From Thermocaproicibacter sp041859875 (GTDB lineage Bacteria > Bacillota > Clostridia > Oscillospirales > Acutalibacteraceae): a stretch of DNA of 64,000 nt. The stretch spans positions 1-64,000 of the forward strand of contig JBFLFY010000004.1 in the NCBI GenBank assembly GCA_041859875.1, read 5' to 3'. Positions 8,196 through 17,942 of this stretch are shown here, in pieces (positions within the stretch are counted from its first letter, which is position 1; every line of letters starts with the position of its first letter). The notes under the pieces were generated by a model, which was not told the origin of the DNA, made no database searches, and saw only the letters and a list, made by a program, of their open reading frames with translations. The position numbers and the translations under genes were made by a program.

Positions 8196-9866
8196 GTGAT
8201 TAGCGGAAATGACTTGAAAAACGCCATAATCTCCGGCGCCAATAATGTTTTGAAATACCGTTCATCCATCAATGAACTGAATATCTTTCCCGTGCCGGAT
8301 GGAGATACCGGCTCCAATATGTCAATGACAATCGGCGCGGCTGTAAGCGAGCTGGAAAAGCTGGAAAATCCCACGGCGGCCGAAGCTGCTAACACGGCAG
8401 CAAGCGCCATGCTGCGCGGCGCTCGCGGGAATTCCGGCGTTATTCTTTCTATTCTTTTCCGCGGCTTTTCTGACGGGCTGAAGGAAAAGGAAAGCACAAG
8501 TGCGGAAGATCTTGTTAACGCACTTGGCATCGGTGTAGAAGCGGCTTACAAAGCTGTGATGAAACCAACAGAAGGTACGATTCTGACTGTTTCGCGCATG
8601 GGCTGTGAAGCAGGCCGCAAAGCGCTTCAGCAAAGCAGCGACCCTGCTGCCGTTTGGCAGGCTGTGTGCAGCGGTTCCGAAGAGGCCCTGGAACAAACCC
8701 CAGAGCAGCTTCCGGTATTGAAGCGCGCGGGCGTTGTAGATGCAGGCGGCAAAGGGCTCTGTTTTATTTTTGAAGGAATGCAGAGCGTTTTCAGCGACGG
8801 CAAAATGATTGAAGCCGAAACACAGAACACCGCAAATGTAAACGGCGACGATTTTTTCCGTAACGCTGCCGCAGAGTTCGATGAAGAAATTCACTTTACT
8901 TACTGCACAGAATTTATTATTGGGCGCGATTCCGCCAATGCAAAAGATCCTTCGGAACTGCGTGCTTTTCTTGAAACAATGGGTGACTGCGTTCTCGTCG
9001 TCAGTGACGATGAAATTATAAAAGTCCATGTTCACACCGAACATCCGGGCAAGGCGCTGGAAGCCGCCCTCGACTACGGCCAGCTGCTGAGCGTTAAGGT
9101 TGACAACATGAAGGAGCAGCACCGCAAAGCTGCGGAAGCTGAAAAGAAAGAAACGGAAGCAGCACCGTGCGAGCCGCTTACCCCGGCTGACCCGGTAGAC
9201 GAAATCGGCTTTACCGCCGTTGCAAGCGGCAGCGGCCTGAAAACCCTTTTCACCGATCTTGGCTGCTGCCAAGTTGTCAGCGGCGGCCAGACCATGAATC
9301 CAAGCACAGAGATGCTTGCGGAAGCAGTACGTGCTACTCCGGCCAAGAACGTTATGATTCTTCCAAATAATAAAAATATTATTCTGGCAGCGGAACAGGT
9401 TGTTCCGCTTGTGAAAGACCGGAACGTTGTTGTTCTGCCTACACGCACTGTCCCACAAGGGCTTTCCGCGCTTCTTGCCTATAATCCGGACATTTCTGTG
9501 GAAGAGAACACCGTCAGCATGATGGAATCCGCCACAGCTGTGAAAACCGGCACAGTAACCTATGCGGCGCGTGACTCTGAGTTTGGCGGCCGTAAAATTC
9601 ACAAAAATGACGTTATGGGCCTTGTGAACGGCAAGCTGGAAATTGTAGACCATATTCATGATGTGGGTCATGTGTGCGTTAAGCTGGTACGCTCCATGAT
9701 GGAACGAAGCACAACCTTTATTACGTTGATTTATGGTCAGGAAGTTTCAGAAAATGAGGCTAATGACGTATATAATCAGATTAAGTCCAAAATTGACGGT
9801 GACGTTGAAGTCACTCTGGTAAACGGAGGCCAGCCGGTTTACTACTATCTTGTTTCTGTAGAATAG
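8196..9866 (+). CDS. DAK2/YloV family kinase, FakA-like
   Basis: The N-terminal DhaL domain (about 1-200) carries FPVPDGDTGSNM, whose Asp residues hold Mg-ATP, and RGARGNSGVI. A YloV/FakA C-terminal region follows. In Staphylococcus the homologue FakA phosphorylates fatty acids carried by FakB for phospholipid synthesis, so that is the likely role. The 556 residues are normal. The GTG start lies 11 bases after GGGAG. The usual small Asp23-type partner gene (yloU) is not upstream here; spoVS is. recG follows after 20 bases, as in many Firmicutes. Confidence 0.9.
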   Translation: MISGNDLKNAIISGANNVLKYRSSINELNIFPVPDGDTGSNMSMTIGAAVSELEKLENPTAAEAANTAASAMLRGARGNSGVILSILFRGFSDGLKEKESTSAEDLVNALGIGVEAAYKAVMKPTEGTILTVSRMGCEAGRKALQQSSDPAAVWQAVCSGSEEALEQTPEQLPVLKRAGVVDAGGKGLCFIFEGMQSVFSDGKMIEAETQNTANVNGDDFFRNAAAEFDEEIHFTYCTEFIIGRDSANAKDPSELRAFLETMGDCVLVVSDDEIIKVHVHTEHPGKALEAALDYGQLLSVKVDNMKEQHRKAAEAEKKETEAAPCEPLTPADPVDEIGFTAVASGSGLKTLFTDLGCCQVVSGGQTMNPSTEMLAEAVRATPAKNVMILPNNKNIILAAEQVVPLVKDRNVVVLPTRTVPQGLSALLAYNPDISVEENTVSMMESATAVKTGTVTYAARDSEFGGRKIHKNDVMGLVNGKLEIVDHIHDVGHVCVKLVRSMMERSTTFITLIYGQEVSENEANDVYNQIKSKIDGDVEVTLVNGGQPVYYYLVSVE

Positions 9867-9886
9867 CAGAGTTTTCAGGTGAAAAT

Positions 9887-11920
9887 ATGGCCAGTCTTTA
9901 CCGGAAAAATATTCGTTCTTTAAACGGCGTCGGCGAACAGCGCGCTCAGCTTTTTCAAAAGCTTGGCGTGTCTTCCGTCGGCGCTTTGCTTTGCTTTTAC
10001 CCACGGGCTTACGAAGACCTCAGCACCCCCTGCTCCGTACGCAGTGCGCCGGCCGGCGTTCCGTGCGCTGTGCGCGCAAAAGTAACGGAATCGCCAAATG
10101 GGACGCGCATTCACGGCGGTATAACGCTTTTTAAGGGAAAAGCGGACGATGGCGAAAGTGAGTTCACCCTGACTTTTTTTAACAATCCCTATGTTTCGCA
10201 CCTTCTGAAAGAAGGACAAACTTACCTTTTTTACGGAAAAGTGGAGGCCAATTTTCAAAAGTTTGAGATGACAGTGCCGGAATTTTTCCCGGCGGATTCC
10301 TGCCTGCCTATTCGCCCCATCTACCCACAGACGCAGGGCCTCAGCAGCCGCATCATTGAAAACACGGTAAGAGAAGCGCTGCGGCTTCTTCCGGAAACCG
10401 TAAACGACCCCATACCTTCCGAACTGCGGCGGCGCTATCATCTTTGCGGCCTGCGTCAAGCCATGGAAAATATCCACTTTCCAGCCAGCATGGAAGCGGC
10501 TGAAGCCGCACGCCGCAGGCTGATTTTTGAAGAGCTGCTCGTGCTGCAGCTCGGCCTTGGCCAGCGGAAAGAGCAAGCAAGCCAGCAAAGCCGCTTTCAG
10601 CTGAAAAAAAACTTTTCGCCGGAATTTTTCTCTCTGCTTCCCTACGCGCCAACAAACGCACAGAAACGTTCGGTGCATGAAGCTATGGCTGACATGATGA
10701 GCGGGCACGTTATGAATCGGTTGATTCAGGGCGACGTCGGTTCCGGCAAAACCGCCGTGGCGGCGGCGCTGTGCTACTCTGCCGTAAAGAATGGCCTGCA
10801 AGCGGCTCTAATGGTTCCTACGGAGATTTTAGCCCGGCAGCATTATTACACTCTGAGCCGCATTTTTGAGCCTGCAGGGATTTCTACAGCCCTTCTTGCC
10901 GGTTCTGTTCCAGCAGCACGGAAAAAAGAAATTAATTCTGGGCTTGCAGACGGTTCCATTGGGCTTGCTATTGGAACCCATGCACTCCTTTCTGAAGGCG
11001 TCACCTTTCGGCGGCTTGGCCTTGTCATAACCGACGAACAGCATCGCTTCGGCGTAGCCCAGCGCATGGCTCTTTCCGCCAAAGGGGACCACCCGCATTT
11101 GCTTGTGATGAGCGCGACGCCGATTCCCCGCACACTAGCCCTGATGATTTACGGCGACCTTGACCTTTCTGTCCTCGACGAGCTTCCCCCCGGGCGGCAG
11201 AAAATTGAAACATACGCGGTCACTTCCGATAAGCGGCAGCGGGTTTTTGCCTTCCTGCAAAAAAACATCCGCGCCGGACGTCAGTGCTACATCGTCTGCC
11301 CAACGATTGAAGGTGACACAGGCGGCATGGCCAGCGTAAAACGGTATACCGAAAAGCTGCGTACCGAATGGATGCCTGGCTGTTCTGCCGCCGCGCTGCA
11401 TGGACGCATGAAGCCAAAAGAGAAAGCGGCCGTCATGCAGGAATTTGCGGAAGGAAAAGTCAGCATTCTTGTTTCCACCACCGTGGTGGAAGTTGGCGTC
11501 GACGTGCCAAACGCTACCGTAATGCTGATTGAAAACGCCGAGCGGTATGGCCTTTCGCAGCTGCATCAACTTCGCGGCCGTGTCGGCCGCGGAAAATACC
11601 AGTCCTACTGTATTCTGCTTTCCGATGCCCAGAACGAAGAATCCGTTTCACGCCTCAAGACCATGTGCGCTACAAACGATGGTTTTCAAATCGCCGACGC
11701 TGACCTGAAGCTCCGCGGCCCGGGTGATTTCTTCGGAAGCCGTCAGCACGGCCTTCCCGCACTGAAAATTGCCGACATGGCCGCGGACATGGATTGCCTG
11801 AACCGTGCGCAGGAAGCCGCACATGAGATTCTCGCAGACGACCCGGCACTGGAAAAGCCGGAACATCGCGGCCTGCGTGCTGAAGTTCGGAAACTTTTTG
11901 CACAAACTGAGTTTTCCTGA
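9887..11920 (+). CDS. recG: ATP-dependent DNA helicase RecG
   Basis: RecG remodels stalled replication forks and branch-migrates Holliday junctions. The 677 residues contain the N-terminal wedge OB fold (about 60-150), then the helicase core with Walker A GDVGSGKTAVAAAL (about 284-297), the DEQHRFG Walker B, SATPIPRT motif III, and the C-terminal VGVDVPNATVM and QLRGRVGRG motifs V and VI. ATG start. It is the second gene of the yloV-recG unit. No terminator is obvious before the next gene. Confidence 0.98.
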   Translation: MASLYRKNIRSLNGVGEQRAQLFQKLGVSSVGALLCFYPRAYEDLSTPCSVRSAPAGVPCAVRAKVTESPNGTRIHGGITLFKGKADDGESEFTLTFFNNPYVSHLLKEGQTYLFYGKVEANFQKFEMTVPEFFPADSCLPIRPIYPQTQGLSSRIIENTVREALRLLPETVNDPIPSELRRRYHLCGLRQAMENIHFPASMEAAEAARRRLIFEELLVLQLGLGQRKEQASQQSRFQLKKNFSPEFFSLLPYAPTNAQKRSVHEAMADMMSGHVMNRLIQGDVGSGKTAVAAALCYSAVKNGLQAALMVPTEILARQHYYTLSRIFEPAGISTALLAGSVPAARKKEINSGLADGSIGLAIGTHALLSEGVTFRRLGLVITDEQHRFGVAQRMALSAKGDHPHLLVMSATPIPRTLALMIYGDLDLSVLDELPPGRQKIETYAVTSDKRQRVFAFLQKNIRAGRQCYIVCPTIEGDTGGMASVKRYTEKLRTEWMPGCSAAALHGRMKPKEKAAVMQEFAEGKVSILVSTTVVEVGVDVPNATVMLIENAERYGLSQLHQLRGRVGRGKYQSYCILLSDAQNEESVSRLKTMCATNDGFQIADADLKLRGPGDFFGSRQHGLPALKIADMAADMDCLNRAQEAAHEILADDPALEKPEHRGLRAEVRKLFAQTEFS

Positions 11921-12048
11921 ATGGTCGGCTGCCATTCCCCTGCTTTTTCAGATTTCAGCGTTTTTTATTCATGCGTTGGATGCTATAATGAAGCTATAAT
12001 AACCAGAATTCTGTAAGAGCCGTTTCTGAAAAGGAAGAAGGATGAACA

Positions 12049-13437
12049 ATGAAAAAAGCCGGAAAGCTTCTCTCCCTCGTTTTAGGATTAACTGTAGCCC
12101 TTTTTGCATTCTGCCGTGTCCCCGCTGCGGCGGCAAGCAGAGACGACCTTTTGGAAAAAGGGATAGACGACACCCTTTCCTGTGTGAATCCAACGATGCC
12201 TGCCATTGAAAAGGTGCTCGCCGTTCACAATGAGCTAATAAAGGATGCCCACTACGATTACTCCCATTACTTGAGCAATACCCTTTCCGCTGATGATTTC
12301 ACGGCATACGGCATCCTGGTAAACCACACGGGCGTGTGCGACGGATATGCCGATGCCTACCGGCTGCTGATGAACCGGCTTGGTATCCCAACCATCGCTG
12401 TGTGCAACAGCACCCACGCCTGGGATATCGTCTATCTCGGCGGAAACTGGTATCATATTGATGTCACTTGGGATGACCCAATCCAGCCAGACGGTTCCGA
12501 CAGTTCCACCCCAACCTATTCCTATTTTATGATGAGCGACTCTAAAACGGCGAAAAGCCACGGCAGTCCATGGTACTGTGAGCATACCGGCATTTCCAGC
12601 CCCAAAGCTTCCGATACCCGTTTTGACCAGTGCCAAAACATATGGGGCACACTGTCACACAGTGACTTATGCGCTGTTCAAGCGCCCATACCTACGACCG
12701 TAACGCTCGACACCTCTGCTTATTCCACCTACCCAGGTGTAACCTACAGCTTCCTTGCAAAATCCAATATTGGTGAATCGGTCAAGGCCCATTCTTCCGA
12801 CCCTTCCGTCGTCAGCGTTGCAAAGCCAAGGGCTACCAGCAGCGGATGGATGATTCAGATTACGGCTCTTAAACCCGGGAACGCTACCATCACGGCCGTT
12901 TCGGCCTGCGGCGTGGAAAATTCTTTCCCGGTAACGGTTTCCCAGCCAGCCTTCACCTGCGACACAACAAAAGATTTTGCAGTAAGATCCGGCAGCATTT
13001 ACCAGTTTAAAGTTACAACTCCCCGTCTGGTGCAATTTGTATGCGGGTCACCAAATTTCCAGGTGATTTCAACCATAAAAAACGGGAACGCTTATTTTGT
13101 TAAAGTAAAAGCCGTTGGCAATGTTGGCACCACCTGCGGATTTTACATTAACGGAAGTGCAGCGCCAGTCGTCCACGCAACCGTTTCCCCGACTTTTCCT
13201 TTTACAAGTGATACGCATGGAACGTTGTCCGTCCGGAACGGGAAAACATATCAGTTTAAAATAACTTCCGAAAAAAAGCCTTCTTTCGCCTGCGGCTCGT
13301 CAAGCTTCAGCCTCGTTTCTTCTTCCAAAACAGGGAACAGCTATTTCATCAAAGTTAAAGCGGTCGGCCGCACAGGCGGCGTAAGCGGATTTTATGTCAA
13401 CGGCAGCAGGGTAGCCATTGGGGTAATTCATGGATGA
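12049..13437 (+). CDS. Secreted transglutaminase-like protein with tandem C-terminal repeats
   Basis: A signal peptide (about 1-29, ending AAAAS) leads into a transglutaminase/papain-like core. The catalytic triad is visible as Cys97 in GVCDGY, His123 in THAW and Asp138 in HIDVTWDDP. Residues about 215-297 look like an Ig-like domain. Two tandem repeats of about 78 residues follow (301-380 and 384-462), each with an SVRNGKTYQFK-type start, a CGS...F middle and a VKAVG...GFYVNGS end. Family members cleave or cross-link cell-wall or surface peptides, but the substrate is unknown. No sortase motif is seen, so it is probably secreted or wall-bound through the repeats. ATG start behind AGGAAGAAGG. 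Confidence 0.82.
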   Translation: MKKAGKLLSLVLGLTVALFAFCRVPAAAASRDDLLEKGIDDTLSCVNPTMPAIEKVLAVHNELIKDAHYDYSHYLSNTLSADDFTAYGILVNHTGVCDGYADAYRLLMNRLGIPTIAVCNSTHAWDIVYLGGNWYHIDVTWDDPIQPDGSDSSTPTYSYFMMSDSKTAKSHGSPWYCEHTGISSPKASDTRFDQCQNIWGTLSHSDLCAVQAPIPTTVTLDTSAYSTYPGVTYSFLAKSNIGESVKAHSSDPSVVSVAKPRATSSGWMIQITALKPGNATITAVSACGVENSFPVTVSQPAFTCDTTKDFAVRSGSIYQFKVTTPRLVQFVCGSPNFQVISTIKNGNAYFVKVKAVGNVGTTCGFYINGSAAPVVHATVSPTFPFTSDTHGTLSVRNGKTYQFKITSEKKPSFACGSSSFSLVSSSKTGNSYFIKVKAVGRTGGVSGFYVNGSRVAIGVIHG

Positions 13438-13617
13438 TTTCCGCGGGACAGCGCTTTTGGGCCCTGCCGCACTTTTTGCCGCCATTACGCGGTTTGCAAC
13501 TGCCAGTTGCGGTATTTTCAAGGCGGATTGGTAGTCTGCAACCGCTCTTCCCGCTATAATTTGATTTGCAATATTGCAGGAATCAAAAAGAATAACTTTT
13601 GATGGAGGCATGAGAAA

Positions 13618-14598
13618 ATGATTTTAGCTGATAAAATCTTAAATCTGCGAAAGAAGAACGGTTGGTCACAGGAAGAACTTGCAGAAAAATTAAACGTTTC
13701 CAGGCAGTCTGTTTCTAAGTGGGAAAGCGCCGCCAGCATACCGGATATAAATAAAATACTGGAACTTGCCGCACTTTTCGGCGTTACGACAGATTACCTG
13801 CTGAAAGACAATATGCAGGAAACCGAATACACCGACACCATGGAAGATGAAGCCGCAAGCCACCGACTGGTCACCTTGCAGGAGGCAACGGACTTTCTGA
13901 AAGAAAAGAAAGCGCAGGGTCTTCGCACTGGTCTCGGTGTTTTGCTGTGTGTTCTTTGCGCCGCTCCATTGATTTTAGTGGATGCTTTTTCCCAGCCGAA
14001 CCCGTGGCACATAATGCTCACAAGGCCCCTTTCAGATGAAGTTGGTACAGCTCTTCTCCTTTTACTCATAGCATTTGCCGTTGCGCTCTTTATTTTTAGC
14101 GAAGAGCGAATGAAACGCTTTGAATTTATAAAAGATCCAAATATGGAACTGGAATACGGCGTGGAGGGTGTTGTACGGGAAAAGCGACACGCTTTTCAAA
14201 GCGCTTACCTCTGGCAGCAGATTGCCGGAGTGATTTTGTGTATCCTTTCCCCAGTACCGCTTATCATGGCCCAATTTGCGAATGCGTCGGACGCCGAAGA
14301 CTCAGCTTTTACTGCTCTGCTGCTCGTGATTGTGTCGGCCGCATGCTTCCTTTTCGTTTCTGCCAATACGCAGAAGACCGGTTTTGACCTGCTTTTGTAC
14401 GAAGCCGATTTTAAGAAAGAACACACGGAATCCGAAAAAAAAGTCTCATGGTTCAGCGGCATCTACTGGCCGCTTGTTACCGCCATTTACCTCGCCTGGA
14501 GTTTTCCTACACGCAGCTGGTCCACTTCGTGGGTAGTCTGGCCGGTGGCAGCACTGATCTTTGCAAGTATCAGCGCTGCACTGAAAAAGAAAGATTGA
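13618..14598 (+). CDS. XRE-family regulator with C-terminal membrane domain
   Basis: Residues 1-65 are a helix-turn-helix of the Cro/CI class, with SQEELAEKLNVSRQSVSKWE. After a linker come about six hydrophobic segments (from residue 102 to the end), so the regulator is membrane-anchored. Such HTH-plus-membrane proteins are common in clostridia and probably sense envelope or membrane state, but no ligand is known. It starts with ATG behind GGAGG. The 180 bases upstream contain a GCAACTG/CAGTTGC hairpin and no gene. No partner gene is adjacent, so the target is unknown. Confidence 0.8.
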   Translation: MILADKILNLRKKNGWSQEELAEKLNVSRQSVSKWESAASIPDINKILELAALFGVTTDYLLKDNMQETEYTDTMEDEAASHRLVTLQEATDFLKEKKAQGLRTGLGVLLCVLCAAPLILVDAFSQPNPWHIMLTRPLSDEVGTALLLLLIAFAVALFIFSEERMKRFEFIKDPNMELEYGVEGVVREKRHAFQSAYLWQQIAGVILCILSPVPLIMAQFANASDAEDSAFTALLLVIVSAACFLFVSANTQKTGFDLLLYEADFKKEHTESEKKVSWFSGIYWPLVTAIYLAWSFPTRSWSTSWVVWPVAALIFASISAALKKKD

Positions 14599-14620
14599 GT
14601 AACAGCCTGTACAATGCAAA

Positions 14621-14665
14621 AAGCAGGAGACAGTTCTATCAAGGACTGCCCCCTGCTATTATTTT
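14621..14665. terminator. Bidirectional hairpin between convergent genes
   Basis: AGCAGGAGACAGT pairs imperfectly with ACTGCCCCCTGCT. A TATTATTTT run follows on the plus strand and TTTTT on the minus strand. It overlaps the 3' end of the minus-strand phosphoesterase. Confidence 0.55.
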
Positions 14666-15360
14666 CTGAAGAGATGCTTGCCGGCAGCTAAAGATTCTAC
14701 CGGGATAACATGGCTGAATACCGCGTAGTTTTTGTATGTAATCTTCCGGTCAATATGCTGCGCGCCAAAAAACCACTTTTTGTATTTCACGTGCTTCATA
14801 ATCTGCTCTAGGAACGCTTCAAGCTGGTTATGGTTTTCTGACCTCGTGCCAGCCGGTGTAAAATCTGCTTTCGGCGGTGGTTCATGTGTAAAGATATAGT
14901 CAACTTCCAAGCCAGCCGCCTGCAGGTTGTTCCTTCCCTCCTGCATTTCAAGCAGGGAAGGAAGCTCGCAGGCCCACCATTTTTTTGCCGCGATGCGCAT
15001 AGCCTTTTCCTGACTTTCGCCGCCGCCGAATGTAAAAATTTTATGGCCTTCCAGCGTATAAACCTGCCCGCGCATCAAATGGTACAGGCCGCCGTCAAGA
15101 TGCTGAACCTTTCCGCCGTTCCACTCTTCCAGCGGATATTTTCCCAAAAGATCGAAGTTTTCGTGAGTCCCGTCGAGGAACAGAATATTGTACTTTTTCT
15201 TACCAAGTTTTTTAATATTTTTTTCTTCTTCCGGGCTGCCATCCCAAAGGAACCCAAAATCACCGCAGATAATCAGCGTATCTCCTTTTTTCAGTTTCCG
15301 AAGTGCCGGGTCGTGAAAGCGCTGTATTTCACCGTGAGTATCTCCGGTTACATAAATCAT
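14659..15360 (-). CDS. Small calcineurin-like metallophosphoesterase
   Basis: The 233-residue protein holds the classical motif series: GDTHGE at the start, GDFGFLWDG, GTHEN (in place of GNHE), and THEPPPKAD. These coordinate two metals, and such enzymes hydrolyse phosphomono- or diesters. The substrate cannot be inferred. I start it at the ATG at 15360, behind GGGGGA, so that the first motif sits at residue 6 or so. An in-frame ATG 57 bases upstream would add residues not seen in the family. It stands alone, convergent with the XRE gene and divergent from the carboxypeptidase gene. Confidence 0.85.
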   Translation of the reverse strand: MIYVTGDTHGEIQRFHDPALRKLKKGDTLIICGDFGFLWDGSPEEEKNIKKLGKKKYNILFLDGTHENFDLLGKYPLEEWNGGKVQHLDGGLYHLMRGQVYTLEGHKIFTFGGGESQEKAMRIAAKKWWACELPSLLEMQEGRNNLQAAGLEVDYIFTHEPPPKADFTPAGTRSENHNQLEAFLEQIMKHVKYKKWFFGAQHIDRKITYKNYAVFSHVIPVESLAAGKHLFRK

Positions 15361-15522
15361 ACTATTTTCCCCCATATCGTACCCGCACCATACTTCGGCA
15401 GATGCATAAGTAATCAAATATTAATAATTCGTTGCTTTATATTTGAGAAGATTACTGCTATACTGAATAAGTATGACAGAAAACCGTTTCATTTATCATA
15501 TCACATCGGAGGCCAAATTTAA

Positions 15523-16872
15523 ATGAAAAAAAAGATAGCCGCTTTGTTTTCCGTGCTGCTGATTCTCTGCACTGTTCTCACACCCGTAAAAACTCAGGCA
15601 GCGGTTTTTAATATTGATTTTCCCATCAACAGTGAAGCCGTTGAGCTCGTAAACCTTGACTCCGGCGCCACGGTCTATGAAAAGAATCCGAATGAAAAGC
15701 GCGAACCAGCTTCCCTGACAAAAATCATGACCTACATTATCACTGTGGAAAATGTAAAAGACCTGCAGGGAACAAAAGTAACCGTAACAAAAAAAATACT
15801 GGATGAGCTTTCTGGCACCGGCAGTTCCATGGCCGGAATCCAGGTTGGTGACGTTGCCACCGTTTACCAGCTGCTGAACTGCATGATGGTGCCTTCCGGC
15901 AATGATGCGGCCCTTACTTTAGCCGACTATGTCGGCGGCGGAAACGTCAGCAAATTTGTCGATATGATGAATCAAAAAGCAAAAGAGCTCGGCTGCACTG
16001 GAACACATTTTACCAACCCTCATGGTTTGCATGACCCAAACCATTACACTACGGCAGCCGACCTGGTCAAGATCTCACGCTATGCCATGTCGCTTCCATA
16101 CTTTATGGACATCTGCTCGCAGCTGTACTATGACTACAAACCCGTTGGCGGGCCAAATGCCAGCCAGACAACAACGCTTTCCACAACAAACCGTATGCTG
16201 ATTTCTAGTGATGAAGACTACTACTACCGCTATGCCAAAGGCATAAAAACGGGCCATACGGATGAATCCGGCTACTGCCTGGTTTCCTCGGCTTCCGCCG
16301 ATGGTTACAGCTATCTGTGCGTCGCTCTTGGCTCACCTTCCGTTGATAAAAACGGCAATGAGATTAATACGCATGGAGAAATGGTCGACTCCAAAAAGCT
16401 TTACAAGTGGGCCTTAACTTCACTGGAGCTGAAAAGCATTGTCGGCCCGAATGACACATTGGGTGAAGTCGACTTAAAATACGCCTGGAACAAAGACAAG
16501 CTGTCGGTAAAGGCATCTAAAGGCTACTCCGCCATGCTGCCGAAAGGCGTCGCTACCAGCAGCGTTATTATCACAAAGAACCTGCCAAAATCTGTTAGCG
16601 CTCCCATTAAGAAGGGCCAGGTGGTCGGCACGGCAACGCTGAGCTATGCAAACGAAAAGCTGGCAACGATTGACCTCGTCGCAGCAGAATCGGTAGAACG
16701 CAGCGAGCTGCTGCACACGACCGACGCAATCAAAGTCATTCTCTCTTCCCCTTGGTTTATTGTGATTGCGGCTATTGTTGTATTGCTTCTTGCCGTTTAC
16801 ATTGTTCTTGCCGTCGTCTACAATCGCAGAAGAAAGAACCTGCGCAAAGTTAAAAAGTTCCGTAAAATGTAA
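15523..16872 (+). CDS. D-alanyl-D-alanine carboxypeptidase (PBP5/DacF type)
   Basis: This penicillin-binding protein trims the terminal D-Ala from peptidoglycan stem peptides outside the membrane. A signal peptide (about 1-27) precedes the S11 peptidase domain with Ser64-x-x-Lys67 (SLTK), SGN at 125-127 and KTG at 242-244. A C-terminal beta domain follows. The protein ends in a real transmembrane helix (about 408-432) and a basic tail (NRRRKNLRK) rather than the amphipathic helix of E. coli PBP5. ATG start behind CGGAGG. Monocistronic, with a shared bidirectional terminator. Confidence 0.95.
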   Translation: MKKKIAALFSVLLILCTVLTPVKTQAAVFNIDFPINSEAVELVNLDSGATVYEKNPNEKREPASLTKIMTYIITVENVKDLQGTKVTVTKKILDELSGTGSSMAGIQVGDVATVYQLLNCMMVPSGNDAALTLADYVGGGNVSKFVDMMNQKAKELGCTGTHFTNPHGLHDPNHYTTAADLVKISRYAMSLPYFMDICSQLYYDYKPVGGPNASQTTTLSTTNRMLISSDEDYYYRYAKGIKTGHTDESGYCLVSSASADGYSYLCVALGSPSVDKNGNEINTHGEMVDSKKLYKWALTSLELKSIVGPNDTLGEVDLKYAWNKDKLSVKASKGYSAMLPKGVATSSVIITKNLPKSVSAPIKKGQVVGTATLSYANEKLATIDLVAAESVERSELLHTTDAIKVILSSPWFIVIAAIVVLLLAVYIVLAVVYNRRRKNLRKVKKFRKM

Positions 16873-16938
16873 TCTTCCCTTTTCAATGTCCCCTTTTTGG
16901 GGGCTGCTTACAGCTTTCTTTAAGGAAAATATGCGCAG

Positions 16939-16970
16939 AAAAGCCCGCCGGAAACCCGGCGGGCTTTTCT
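16939..16970. terminator. Bidirectional terminator between the carboxypeptidase gene and rplL
   Basis: AAAAGCCCGCCGG pairs with CCGGCGGGCTTTT, with T runs on both strands. It serves the convergent carboxypeptidase and ribosomal-protein transcripts. Confidence 0.9.
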
Positions 16971-16990
16971 ATTCCTGAAAAACAGGGAAC

Positions 16991-17365
16991 TTACTTCAGT
17001 TCGACTTCTGCGCCGGCCTTTGTAAGCTTTTCCTTCATAGTATCAGCGTCAGCCTTTGCAACGCCTTCCTTGATGGTCTTAGGAGCAGCGTCAACAAGAT
17101 CCTTCGCGTCCTTCAGGCCCAAGCCTGTGATTTCACGAACAGCCTTGATAACCTGAATCTTCTGGTCGCCGATAGCCTTCAGCACGACGTCAAAAGAAGT
17201 TTTCTCTTCTGCAGCCGGAGCAGCAGCAGCCGGAGCAGCAGCAACTGCTACTGGAGCAGAAGCGGATACACCGAATTCATCTTCAAGAGCCTTAACGAGC
17301 TCAGAGAGCTCAAGGACCGTCAGGGATTTAACATCTTCAATCAGCTTTTCAACCTTTTCAGACAT
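16991..17365 (-). CDS. rplL: 50S ribosomal protein L7/L12
   Basis: L7/L12 forms the flexible stalk of the large subunit that recruits translation GTPases. The 124 residues show the N-terminal dimerisation helix, an Ala/Pro-rich hinge (about 37-52, PVAVAAAPAAAAPAAEE) and the C-terminal factor-binding domain with GLGLKDAKDLVDAAPK. It follows rplJ by 40 bases and ends the ribosomal-protein run at a terminator. Confidence 0.98.
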   Translation of the reverse strand: MSEKVEKLIEDVKSLTVLELSELVKALEDEFGVSASAPVAVAAAPAAAAPAAEEKTSFDVVLKAIGDQKIQVIKAVREITGLGLKDAKDLVDAAPKTIKEGVAKADADTMKEKLTKAGAEVELK

Positions 17366-17405
17366 AGTAATAAACCTCCAATAAATTTTAAATTGTGATC
17401 AAACT

Positions 17406-17942
17406 TTATGCGGATTTCTGCTCTTTTTCGGCAATCGCGTTCAGCGCGACAACCAAGCCCTTCAGCGTACCGTTCAGCACAGTAACGAACCCAGTAATTG
17501 GGCCGTTCATGCCGCGGAGCACCTGAGCAACAAGGACTTCCTTCGGCGGAAGTTTGGCCAGAGTCTTGATTTCATCGACAGACACAGCCTTACCGTCAAC
17601 AAAACCGGCTTTAACCTTGAACGTGTCGCTCTTTTCAGCGTAACCGCTCAAAATCTTTGCAGGGGCGATGTAATCTTCGGAGTTTACTGCAACAGCAGTT
17701 GTTCCTTCCAGAATATTGTCGAATCCCTCAAGGCCAGCTTCTTTCAGCGCAAGGCGGAGCAGCGTGTTCTTAACAACTTTATAGGTGCTGCCGGATTCAC
17801 GAAGATCCTTACGAAGCTTTGTGTCATCCGCAACCGTAATGCCCTTGTAGTCTACAATGACACCGGTATGCGCAGCTTTCAGCTGTTCTGCAATCGCTGT
17901 TACAACTTGCTTTTTTTCTTCCAATATCTTTTTGCTTGGCAA
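17406..17942 (-). CDS. rplJ: 50S ribosomal protein L10
   Basis: L10 anchors L7/L12 dimers to 23S rRNA and represses its own mRNA through a leader structure. The 178 residues are full length, with the N-terminal rRNA-binding domain (DYKGITVADDTKLRKDLR) and a C-terminal helix for L7/L12. The ATG lies behind GGAGGT. The gene has its own promoter and L10 leader, so rplJ-rplL can be controlled apart from the upstream rplK-rplA genes. Confidence 0.98.
   Translation of the reverse strand: MPSKKILEEKKQVVTAIAEQLKAAHTGVIVDYKGITVADDTKLRKDLRESGSTYKVVKNTLLRLALKEAGLEGFDNILEGTTAVAVNSEDYIAPAKILSGYAEKSDTFKVKAGFVDGKAVSVDEIKTLAKLPPKEVLVAQVLRGMNGPITGFVTVLNGTLKGLVVALNAIAEKEQKSA

Noticed and set aside
8322..9671. 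449-residue open frame antisense to the YloV-like kinase gene
   Set aside because: It lies wholly inside a well-supported gene on the other strand, with no family motif.
13437..13617. Possible small gene in the gap before the XRE regulator
   Set aside because: Only shadow frames without ribosome sites are present; a short hairpin is the sole feature.
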